This document shows, piece by piece, positions 1 to 10,801 of a stretch of DNA of 21,714 bases (within the stretch, counting starts at the first letter, position 1; every line of letters starts with the position of its first letter). The stretch covers positions 1 through 21,714 of the forward strand of contig JAPEVF010000760.1 in the NCBI GenBank assembly GCA_029747585.1, in the 5' to 3' direction. This DNA comes from Pleurotus djamor. Its lineage: Eukaryota; Basidiomycota; Agaricomycetes; Agaricales; Pleurotaceae. Both the position numbers and the translations under genes were made by a program. Below the pieces are notes generated by a model. It was not told the DNA's origin. It did not search any database and was given only the letters and a program-made list of their open reading frames with translations.

Positions 1-718
1 GTCGATCCTGGAGGGACAGCGGTTCACGAACTAGGGCATAGGGCACAACCAAAGAGCGAACTCACAAAGTGATTGTGTTCTATAACGTTGCTAGCGGCCA
101 TATTTGTACCAACGTACAAAGCAGTACTGATGATAGACGGTTTTCCTTTGTTGAGATTGACAAGCGCATTATACAAGTCGCGCTCGCCGTTTAGCCCATT
201 CTGCAAGATGACATATGTCGGTTGCGGGTGGACGTCTGCATAGCCAGCCTCGAGAAAAGGCTGGAGTATCTCTGGAGTACGCTTGAGCTCCGGTATAGCT
301 TTGGTTGTAAGTACTACGTAGTCATATGCCGTGTCCGCAGCATTTACTACGGAATTGCATACTGAACTGAAAGGATCAGCAATTTATGATTAGGTATGGA
401 TCAATGGGCATACAGCGATCTGGCCTCCATCCACGAACTTCGCCGTACTTCTTGCTACTAAAGTTAACGCCCTGTTCTAGCATGTCATCTTTAATGAGAT
501 CCCATGATCCCAGAGAAAAGATGAACGCACCCTGAACGATGTTGTAGTTACTTCTCGCCACGGCAGTGACGCGTGCCAATCCGCTTCTCTTGAAGATGAG
601 CGAGTCTAGGCACACAAAACGGTGAGGGTCCGAAGCTTTGGAATCAGCATGGTGTCTCACAGAGTGCCCCGACGGCACCAAACCCGACCAGGAGGACCTC
701 CTTCGTCGGTTTCGACAT
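1..718 (-). CDS. Ketopantoate reductase-like protein, copy 1 (3' end off the window)
   Basis: NADPH-dependent reductase of the PanE/ApbA family (2-dehydropantoate 2-reductase fold), N-terminal part only; the gene continues past position 1. Visible exons, in coding order: 718-661, 605-531, 476-414, 361-66, 7-<1. The start is the ATG at 718, giving MSKPTKEVLLVGFGAVGAL with the Rossmann motif GFGAVG at residues 12-17. Family landmarks follow: LTTKAIPEL (Lys of the nucleotide-binding domain) and LQNGLN. Exon lengths 58, 75, 63 and 296 nt match those of the neighbouring copy exactly, and no stop or frameshift interrupts the 164 codons visible, so this looks functional. By eye it differs from copy 2 at about 23 of 164 residues. 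The family is known in pantothenate synthesis, but fungi carry several paralogs, so the substrate is not certain. Confidence 0.88.
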
Positions 719-1039
719 GGTGTGAGAGAACGGTTCCGGACCGGACTTCGCCGTTGACTTCAAGAACTCCCTATCTCTCCTATGAGTTTAGGGACACATA
801 AAGCAACGAGCGTAGCGGCCCTTGTGGCTAGAAAACGCTGGGATATACTTGGCGGTGTCAATATGGGTGTTCCTTCAACTCGAGAAACGGATGATGGGGG
901 ACAGGCTGAGGCTCAGACTCAGCGGGGACTGGGACTGGCGACTTCTCGAAGGCCATTCTCAAGGGTCAGGCCTTCAGGTGGCCGATCGCATGCAATATTT
1001 TGGCATTCAAATATTCAACTTCACTTCAGAGTGTAATTG
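719..1039. other. Intergenic region between the two reductase copies
   Basis: 321 bp holding the promoter of copy 1 (duplicated part up to about 797) and the 3' flank of copy 2. The middle, about 897-945, has short direct repeats (gaggctcagactcag and gggactgggactgg). Short open frames on the plus strand show no family resemblance. I see no RNA gene or mobile element here. Confidence 0.6.
729..757 (-). promoter_or_regulatory. CGG/CCG-rich leader element, copy 1
   Basis: A GC-rich block 11 bases upstream of the copy 1 start codon that has a near-identical partner at 2547-2574. It contains CCGG repeats and ends acttcgccgttga on the plus strand. It may be a zinc-cluster factor site, but the block lies inside the duplicated DNA, so shared ancestry alone could explain the match. 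Confidence 0.3.
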
Positions 1040-2526
1040 TTAATCTTTGTCTTTCTGGCCGGCTATTTCTCCTAGTATCTGATTCTGCTTCACCAAAAGT
1101 AGAGCATACAGCATTTGTATTCGCTGTGAGGGTAAATACTCAGGAATTTTCGAGGACTACGAAGGTATTCATCAGCTTACAGGTATGTCCACCTGGAATT
1201 CTTCAGCCATGCGGACGACTTCACCAACAATGACCTCCACTTCCAAAGGGAGGCCTTTGTATGCATCGAGTAGCATGCTAGGAATGTGGCTACGATCTGG
1301 GGCAGCGTGCGTCCTAGCTACGTCCTCAAAAATGATGTCAACACTTGAAGATGTGAACCCATCTGCTGGGTCTGAGAACCCGATAGCCCGCCCTGTGGGT
1401 GGGTTCCCAGTGAAATCATGAGATCTATGGCCACCTGTCCCCATAGTCAAATTTACGCACCCAAAGTAAGCAATTCCTGCATAACTGCCTTGATTTCAGG
1501 CCATGTATGCTTTCGAATGAGGTCTGATGTCATGGGATGTAGATATGTGGAGTACTGGTCTCCGGGAGAGGGTGGATCGCGGAACAGTGAAGGCAACGTG
1601 TATCCGGTCAACGTGGGAGTGGCAGCAAATCCAACGTTCCGAAAGTTCTTCAGAAATTTAACACGCTGTATTTCGGGAACGATTGTGACGGTTGTTCCTC
1701 CAGCCTCCAATATAGAGCCGAGATTAGAAAGCACAGCAGCTTCTTCTTCAGTATTCTGCGTAGTAGTATGGTTCCCATGCCTGTATACTCCTAACGAAAG
1801 ACGATCCTGGAATAACAATGGTTCACAAAATAGAGCATAAATTTAAAGTACAGCTAGAGGGAGAACTTACAAAGTCACTATGTTCCACGACGTTGCTGGC
1901 GGTCATGCTTGTTCCAACGTACAAGGCGGTACCAATGATGGACGGTTCTCCTTTATCAAGCTTGACAAGCGCATTGTACAAGTCCTTTTCTATGTTCAGC
2001 CCGTTCTGGAGGATCACATAGGTCGGTTGTGGGTGGACATCCGCAAAGCCAGCCTCGAAAAAGGGTTGTAGTATTTCTGGGGTACGTTTGAGCTCTGGTA
2101 TCGCTTTCGTTGTGAGCACTACATAGTCATATGCCGTGTCTGCAGCGTCGGCTACGGAATTGAATACTGAACGGAAAGGATGAGTCATTTCTAGGCATAT
2201 GTGTATTGATCGACGCACAGCGGTCCGGCTTCCAACCACGAACCTCTCCATATTTCTTGCTGTCGAAGTTAATACCTTGCTCTAATGTGATCCTGTTAAG
2301 GGGGCCTCATTCAATCGTAGAAGGAAACTCGAACGCACCCTGAACAATGCTGTAGTTACTGCGCGCCACAACAGTAACGCGTGCCAGCCCACTTCTCTTG
2401 AAGATGAGAGAATCTTAAGCACGCAAAGTGGGTGGAAAGAACGTTGTATGGATCAGTAATATGCTCACAGAGTGCTCCGACCGCGCCAAATCCAACCAAG
2501 AGAACCTCTTTCATCGGTTTCGCCAT
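1040..2526 (-). CDS. Ketopantoate reductase-like protein, copy 2 (complete)
   Basis: Complete PanE/ApbA-family reductase, 377 aa, from seven exons: 2526-2469, 2413-2339, 2281-2219, 2166-1871, 1806-1461, 1392-1181, 1123-1040. Rossmann motif GFGAVG at 12-17; LTTKAIPEL around 83-91; QNGLN at 119-123. The C-terminal dimer/substrate domain carries K-x3-N (Lys217, Asn221), then HIPSMLLDAYKGLPLEVEV and VVRMAEEFQVDIP, typical of the PanE C-terminal helix bundle. In E. coli PanE the catalytic Lys lies in a K-x3-N-x3-N helix; here the second Asn position is Ala, so the true substrate may differ from ketopantoate (inference). An in-frame ATG at 2547 would add seven residues; I chose 2526 because the MxKPxKEVLL start is shared with copy 1. 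The SDH flavoprotein gene ends 120 bp upstream on the same strand. Cytosolic or mitochondrial location cannot be decided. Confidence 0.88.
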
Positions 2527-2546
2527 GGTGTGAGCCTTCTCCCTCA

Positions 2547-2574
2547 AACGGTCCGGCCCGGACTTCGCGGTTGA
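2547..2574 (-). promoter_or_regulatory. CGG/CCG-rich leader element, copy 2
   Basis: Partner of the 729-757 block, 21 bases upstream of the copy 2 start. The core tccggcccggacttcgcgg matches copy 1 while the sequence between the block and the ATG has changed in length. It sits in the 120-bp gap that also carries the 3' flank of the SDH flavoprotein gene. Confidence 0.3.
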
Positions 2575-2646
2575 GACGACAGGGATCAGGGATTTCTGCC
2601 TATTCCTCCTATGTACTTAGGGACACTGGGTCAATTCATTTGTATC

Positions 2647-5172
<2,526 letters not shown>

Positions 5173-5339
5173 CTTGAAGAGCTAGAGATGGTGATTGAAG
5201 AGCTGACGACCGCGACGGAATGGTGTGAGTAATAAAGAAGCATGTTTTACGTCTTCACAGCGACCCTGAATTGTGGGGTAAGGTTGCTATCTTTAGACCA
5301 CAGCTTTTGTTCACCAACACCCTAAGCGAACGATCTCCA
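5173..5339. promoter_or_regulatory. Divergent promoter between SDH1 and the M20 hydrolase
   Basis: Only 167 bp separate the two start codons of these oppositely transcribed genes, so both core promoters and both 5' leaders must fit here. No clear TATA or CCAAT box can be named with confidence. No upstream in-frame ATG precedes 5340 for the plus-strand gene; its context ccaATGGCG is good for initiation. Confidence 0.6.
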
Positions 5340-7398
5340 ATGGCGCAAGTCTGGAAAACTTACGATGAAAGCTCTACCCAAGGGATCAAAAGCTTTGACA
5401 CTCAGTATGGTGACGATATCTTCCGTCCTGATATCTTGAAATCGTTGGGGGAAACCATGTCTGAAATGGATGCTGATCTTCGCAAGCTGAGCATTGATAT
5501 CCATGGTCAGTCTTCCATATTATCATTTCATCATTGGTTTAGTCGTGCGTGCTCACAATAATATAGAACATCCCGAGGTGGGATTCAAAGAATTGTACGC
5601 GTCCGTCGATGTCAAGAACCTAAGCGTTTACCGACCTTCTCAATCAGCCATGCCCACGATGTGATGACGAAATTCTTGGAAGATCGTGGGTTTCAAATCA
5701 CCAGGTGACTCTTCTATATCTTTCCCCATAATAAAGGCCGGTTGCTCTGACTCACGCCAGGAAATATCTCCTCGAGACAGCTTGGAAAGCTGAATTCTCC
5801 AACGGAAATGGCGGTCGTGTGATCGGGATAAATTCTGAGGTGCGTTCAGCCAACTTTCTGTGGTTTCGTGATGTGCACAATCGTGACTTAGATGGACGCG
5901 CTTCCGAATATCGGTCATGCGTGTGGCCACAATTTGATTGGTATGAGTGGCATTGCTGTAGCCTGCGCAATGAAGGCTGCTCTCGAAAAGCACAACATCG
6001 ACGGGAAAATAGTCGTCCTTGGGACACCAGGTATGTCACTCTAGTCGGTGACAAAGACTTCTCAAAGCTGAGATTGTATCAAGCGGAGGAAGGAGGCGGA
6101 GGAAAAGTCATTCTACTCGAAAAAGGTGCCTATGAGGGGATGGATATTTGCTTGATGTTAGTGTGAATCCTCATTCTCCTAATTTCCATCTGACACTTAT
6201 TCTAGGTGTCACCCGGCCCCAGGACCCAAAGGTTCTGTCAGTCTATCTAGCTGTTTGGCTTTGTCCCGTGTTCGTGTGGAGTTTTCTGGTCATACGTACG
6301 AAAACCAGCGTGTTCATCGACTGACGGGCTAATCCCTTGCTCCCGTCTTAGTGCGCATGCAGCTCTATCGCCTTGGGAAGCACAAAACGCACTGGATGCG
6401 GCCGTCCTCTCGTATAACAACATTGCTGCTCTCCGACAGCAGATCAAACCCACTCATCGAGTTCACGGGATCATAGAAGGCAAGGAATGGGTTCCCGGAA
6501 GTACGCCTTTTCCACTCCTATCTGTTGTGCGTTTCCACCGATTTGAACTTCGCCTGTAGTCATACCGGACAAGTCTAATCTATTGTACGTGGCCAATATA
6601 CGTCTATCTGTTTTTGTTCCTCACTTACCCTCTCAAATAGCTACTACATTCGCGCCCCAACGACGGCTGAGCTAGAAATATTGGTCAAGAGAGTCTTACC
6701 TTGCTTCGAAGCCGCTGCCCTCGCGACGGGGTGCAAAGCTGATATCAAATTGGATTCTTCTACAAACGACCTTCGACAAAATACAGCACTAGGTCTCTCT
6801 ATGCCTGGCAAACTAGTCTAACCTCATCACTCACCGCATTGCTCTCAGGAGACGAAGTCGGAAAAATTGCCATCGCAAGAGGCGGCGCTGTTGACTACGA
6901 ATGGGGAATCGCTTCGGCTTCTACTGATTTTGTGAGTTGTCTCATTCCGAACTTGGAAATCAATCTCTGTTGCTGAAATGGATCAACAGGGAAACGTCAC
7001 TTATGGTGAACCCTCTCATTCGCTTTAATGATACGCTCCATATGCTAAAGACTGCATTCTAGCGCTACCATCTCTGCATCCTGGATTTTGTAAGCACAAA
7101 AGCAATCAATTCCGACTTGTTTTTGATTTCATCTATCGTAGCTATACCCACAGAAGAGAATGGAGGGAATCATACTCGTGCATTCACCGCATCTGCGCTT
7201 CGAATGGATTCGCACTACGCAACAATTGATGTTTCCATCGCGTTGGCCGCCACGGGAATCCGTGTACTCCTCGACGATGCATTCTTCGGGAAGGTTAGTT
7301 CGCCTGTTCGCATCCTTGGATGCACTCAATGAATGCTTGGGTGATAGGTCCAGAGCTCGTTTGAGGAAGATAAAAAGCGCAGAGCTGCTGGGTTGTAG
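5340..7398 (+). CDS. M20-family metallo-amidohydrolase (PM20D2/ACY1L2-like)
   Basis: Zinc-dependent aminoacyl/dipeptide hydrolase of the M20 group, closest in motif layout to PM20D2-type enzymes that hydrolyse unusual dipeptides; 430 aa. Fifteen exons: 5340-5505, 5567-5600, 5648-5704, 5761-5839, 5892-6030, 6084-6156, 6206-6295, 6352-6500, 6560-6584, 6641-6792, 6849-6931, 6990-7005, 7063-7089, 7142-7293, 7348-7398. Motifs: DIHEHPEVGFKE near the start; MDALPNIGHACGHN (113-126) with metal-binding Asp/His; TPAEEGGGGK with catalytic Glu160/Glu161; MCHPAPG (His185); lid/dimer domain from about 195; GGNHTRAF (His374). Introns are 47-61 nt, and exon 12 is only 16 nt. No signal peptide, so probably cytosolic. 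The exact substrate cannot be read from sequence; amidohydrolases of this group also include N-acyl amino acid hydrolases. Confidence 0.93.
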
Positions 7399-7539
7399 AT
7401 TCGACGTAGCACACACAGTTTCGAAATTATTCCATCTTATAGGGAAGGATTTACTGGGCCTTCTAGGAGCTTTAGCGCCCGTACGTTAAACGAACGCCCA
7501 TACCTCCAACGCTTCTTCATTCGCTTCAAATCTTTCATT

Positions 7540-10500
7540 ATGTCCACATCGTCTGAATCCGATATTCGAGCCTTCATTGATAGATACAGGGCACTTCTGG
7601 CTAAGGAGCGCGATGAAGAAATTGAGCGTAGCTCCCTTTTGCTTTCAAACTGTGGCCCGAAACTTCTGGAACTGAAAGGGCTTGCTCTCTCTGGGTTGAG
7701 CGTTGTCGGTATGAATCTTGGGCTAGGAGGGAAAACGTAAAATCTCGAAAAACTCCCATAACCATCGCTTGATATCTTTCCAAGTCCAGTTTGGTAGAAC
7801 TCGAGCGGCCTTCTGCCCATCACTCAACCCCAACATTTCCTCCACATACGTTCAGGTGCGCGTTAGACACGTTCTAGCTGTGTATATAGACTTAAACTCG
7901 GAGCTTTCAGACCTGGTGACTTAGCCAGGATAGAGCCTAACGTGACGGGAAATGCGCCCTTGAAGAAAGCGAAGAAGTCAGCGTCAACGACTGCCTCGGA
8001 GTCAAAGGCTGCTGAAGGCGTGGTTTACAAGGTCAGCTGCCCCTCATGCATATCTTTCAATAACTTAAGAAAAGGAAGGTATCCGATATTCGAATAGTAA
8101 TTGCGATCGAACAATCCGATACATCGTCTCAAGACCTCGACTTTCCGCAAGCATGTCGTGTCCTCAAGCTGGCCAATAGTGTGACCTTTGACAGGCAATA
8201 TCCCCGTCTTCAGCTCGGCTTATCATGTCTGACCATTTTCCTTGCAGGATGAGCAAGGCGCTAGATACTCTTGAGAAATTTGCCGTATGTTGGCTACATC
8301 CCCCTGCTCTATTACCCTAACTAACGATGTCTCGCAGACCGATCCAAACTCAAGCTCCAATAGAACAACTTTGATGGAAGTTCTCCTGGGAATGACCAGC
8401 CCTTCGAAACCGCTTATCCCCCAAACCATATCCTTCTTTGACGAATCGTTGAATGACAGCCAGAAAGAAGCCATCAAATTCGTAATCGGGGCACCCGAAG
8501 TCGCCTGCATACATGGCCCTCCTGGTACCGGAAAAACGCACACTCTGATCGAGATCATCCGCCAGTTGACCTCAATAACCCCCAGTAACCCCAAACCGCA
8601 ACGTCTGCTTGTTTGCGGCGCGTCGAACCTCTCAGTGGATAATATTCTCGAACGTCTACTCGCTCTACCCACTTCAGATAAGAATGAAAAGCTCAAAGTT
8701 ACCAGAATCGGGCATCCTGCCCGTGTAATGGCGAGTGAGGGTGTTCTTGACTCAACTCTCGAAGTCAAGGCTGGGCGATCGGAACAGGTAGAGGACCTTC
8801 TCCCCCTGTCTGACTGACATAGCTCAGCCATTCATGTTTCAAGGCTGCATTAGCTCGAGATGTCAAGGCAGAGATCGAGACAACTATGGGCATCCTGTCA
8901 GGAAAAGGCAAAGGTGCCAAAGGGAAGAGCCCGAGAGGCGCGGAGCGGAAAAAGCTCTGGGAGGAGGTGAAGGGGCTTCGCAAAGAGTGATACAGCTTTA
9001 TGAAGCGTCAGTTTGTGACCTAACCCTGGTAATAGGTATCGTCAAAGGGAGGGCGGCGTCGTAAAATCCGTCCTTGCAGAGTCACAGGCAAGCCATCTTC
9101 TAACAGGAGGGTTGGGTCCGATATTCACCAGATGCATAGGTCGTGCTAGCTACCTGTCATTCATCTGGCGGAAGGCAGTTGAACAACCAAACTTTTGATA
9201 TAGTCATAATTGATGAAGCGACCCAGGCACTTGAAGCTGTAAGTCGTTCCTTAACTTCAATAATCTCCCCTCATGGCTGTGAAACATAGGTCTGTTGGGT
9301 TCCGATCTTCAAGGCGAAGAAACTCATCCTTGCTGGTGACCCCATGCAACTTCCTCCAACCATCTTGTCGATCGACNAAAAAAGACAAAGACTCGAAGAT
9401 CGTCAAGGGAGCCGTTGCCGCACAAACGGTTTCCCCGCCCAAGGCCAAGGAAAACGGATCGGACATCAGCGACGATTCCGAAATATCTGGAGATGAGAAT
9501 GACGCTTCTAATGTGCCTGTACCAAGCAAACAGAATCCCACACGCCCATCACGAAGCATTGTCATTCGCCCTCCTCGAAGTTTAGAGACTACTCTGTTCG
9601 ATAGACTCGAGAAAATGTACGGTTCGAGTATCAAGCGCATGTTGACTATTCAGTATCGGTCAGTCATCCTGCAACTGACCGATCGCATGCCTTGTGCTGA
9701 TGGAATAATGCAGAATGCACGAACAGATCTGTGCTTTCCCATCGAAGACCTTGTATCATTCGAAACTGAAGTCTCACCCTTCGGTTTCCAAACACCTGTT
9801 GCGTGGTCTACCCAACGCACAGGCTGAATCAGAAGAAGACGAGAAAGATCTGTTAGCGGCTCCAGTAGTCTTCTTCGATACGTCTGGTTGTGAGTATTTC
9901 GAGCGAGCCGATGGCGACGGTGACGAAGGTAGTCGGTCCAACGAAAACGAAGCGACTGTTGTAAAGCGGTGGGTTGATAACCTAGTGCGTCCTCCCGTTC
10001 AATATCTTTCTTTGTCCTAACCATCCGATTGATGTAGATTTCGGTTGGGATACTTCCGGAGCAAATCGCTGTCATTACTCCGTACGTCAAGGGCCCTCTG
10101 TCTCCTAGGATTATCTTAATACTAGCTTAGATATCAAGCCCAAGNTTACCCTTCTTTCCTCTCTCCTCCGTCCCATCTACGGCCAATCCTTGGAGATTGG
10201 GACCGTCGATGGCATGCAGGGCAGAGAGAAGGAAGCTGTTGTCATCAGCCTCGTTAGAAGTAACGATCAGGTGTGTTCCAAAACCTTGAATCAACTCTGA
10301 CTCAGTCATATTTATGCACCCCCAGAGAGAGGTTGGGTTCCTCAAAGAGAAGCGAAGATTAAATGGTTGGTCTGCGTGTCTTTTAAGCATCCTGTTTACT
10401 CATATTCTTGACACTGTCTAGTCGCGATGACTAGAGCAAGGAGAAGCTTGGTATGTATTTCCCATCATCTTTCCCGAGCTACAAAGTGTTCATTGATGAA

Positions 10501-10618
10501 ATCATCGAAGTGTGTGGTTGGCGACTCTTCCACAGTTTGTCACGGTGGTGCCTACCTTAAAAAATGGCTGACATGGTTGGAGGCCAATGCTGATGTCCGA
10601 TATGCTGGATTGGAGTAA
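7540..10618 (+). CDS. HCS1: IGHMBP2/Hcs1-type superfamily 1B DNA/RNA helicase
   Basis: ATP-dependent 5'-3' helicase of the Upf1-like SF1B family; homologs are yeast Hcs1 and human SMUBP-2. 759 aa after ignoring two N bases. Sixteen exons: 7540-7736, 7790-7855, 7911-8031, 8079-8194, 8248-8284, 8338-8787, 8844-8986, 9036-9087, 9140-9238, 9290-9658, 9714-9984, 10038-10081, 10131-10270, 10326-10365, 10422-10450, 10511-10618. N-terminal beta-barrel region with LVELERPSAHH and KLANSVTFDRMSKAL; SQKEAIKF then Walker A GPPGTGKT (239-246); motif II IIDEATQALE (DEAT 419-422); motif III LILAGDPMQLPPT; motif IV QYRMHEQI; motif V VDGMQGREKE (680-689); motif VI AMTRARRSL. About 68 residues of Lys/Ser/acidic linker (457-524) are inserted between motifs III and IV. 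Introns 4 and 8 begin with GC. The preceding hydrolase gene ends 141 bp upstream; the next gene converges from the right. Confidence 0.93.
8195..8247 (+). other. GC-AG intron 4 of the helicase gene
   Basis: The donor is AG|GCAATA and the acceptor is ttgcag. Splicing joins VTFD to RMSKAL, a segment conserved in Hcs1/SMUBP-2 proteins. The nearby GT at 8215 would give a stop after joining, so the GC donor is the only one found that keeps frame. Confidence 0.8.
9088..9139 (+). other. GC-AG intron 8 of the helicase gene
   Basis: The donor is CAG|GCAAGC, close to the common GC-donor consensus, and the acceptor is gcatag. It joins SVLAESQ to VVLATCH, the expected family sequence before the DEAT box. 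GT dinucleotides inside the intron would break the frame. Confidence 0.85.
9377..9377. other. Single ambiguous base (N) breaking the helicase frame
   Basis: The N lies between gac and a run of six A. With it the reading frame shifts; without it LSID reads straight into KKDKDSK and on to QYRMH. It is most likely an extra consensus symbol rather than a real base. Confidence 0.85.
10145..10145. other. Second ambiguous base (N) breaking the helicase frame
   Basis: The N lies in caagNttacc. Removing it gives ITPYQAQVTLLSSLLRP in one frame, as the family requires; keeping it shifts the frame. Same behaviour as the N at 9377. Confidence 0.85.
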
Positions 10619-10801
10619 CGGAAACGTGTTTTTAAATCCCTTATCCAGACTTGCTGGGCGACTACGAAGGCTACAATTGCATGAACGGTGTGGTGAAAAG
10701 AGAGTACAGTACAATAATTTAAAATTTGCTCTGAAAAGCCTATGGACAGGGATGCACGCGAAAACAATACGACAACATGATAGCAACAAGGGACGATCAC
10801 A
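10619..10801. terminator. Convergent 3' region, helicase versus P-loop ATPase
   Basis: 183 bp separate the stop codons of two converging genes, so both polyadenylation sites must lie here or overlap the neighbour. An AT-rich stretch, caataatttaaaatttgc near 10710-10728, is the best candidate for A-rich 3' processing signals on both strands. No exact AATAAA was seen. Confidence 0.45.

Larger units (their letters stand above)
1..2626. repeat. Tandem gene duplication, unit about 1.8 kb
   Basis: The two reductase genes lie head to tail. Homology includes introns and upstream DNA: the stretch reading cctatgNNNttagggacac occurs at 779-797 upstream of copy 1 and at 2608-2626 upstream of copy 2, and the flanking sequence diverges just beyond it. 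Corresponding positions are offset by 1799-1808 bases, changing by small indels in introns and leader. The other boundary lies left of the window. Confidence 0.85.

Noticed and set aside
1..718. Reductase copy 1 as a decayed pseudogene
   Set aside because: All visible splice sites and 164 codons are intact with exon lengths equal to copy 2.
782..1043. Plus-strand open frames between the reductase copies
   Set aside because: Short, no family motif, and overlapping the copy 2 stop region; composition looks random.
5941..5947. gtatgag as an intron donor in the M20 hydrolase
   Set aside because: Reading through gives LIGMSGIAVACAMKAAL, the expected family sequence after GHACGHN.
7540..10618. 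Helicase as a pseudogene with two frameshifts
   Set aside because: The frame breaks coincide exactly with the two N symbols and vanish when these are ignored; all helicase motifs are intact.
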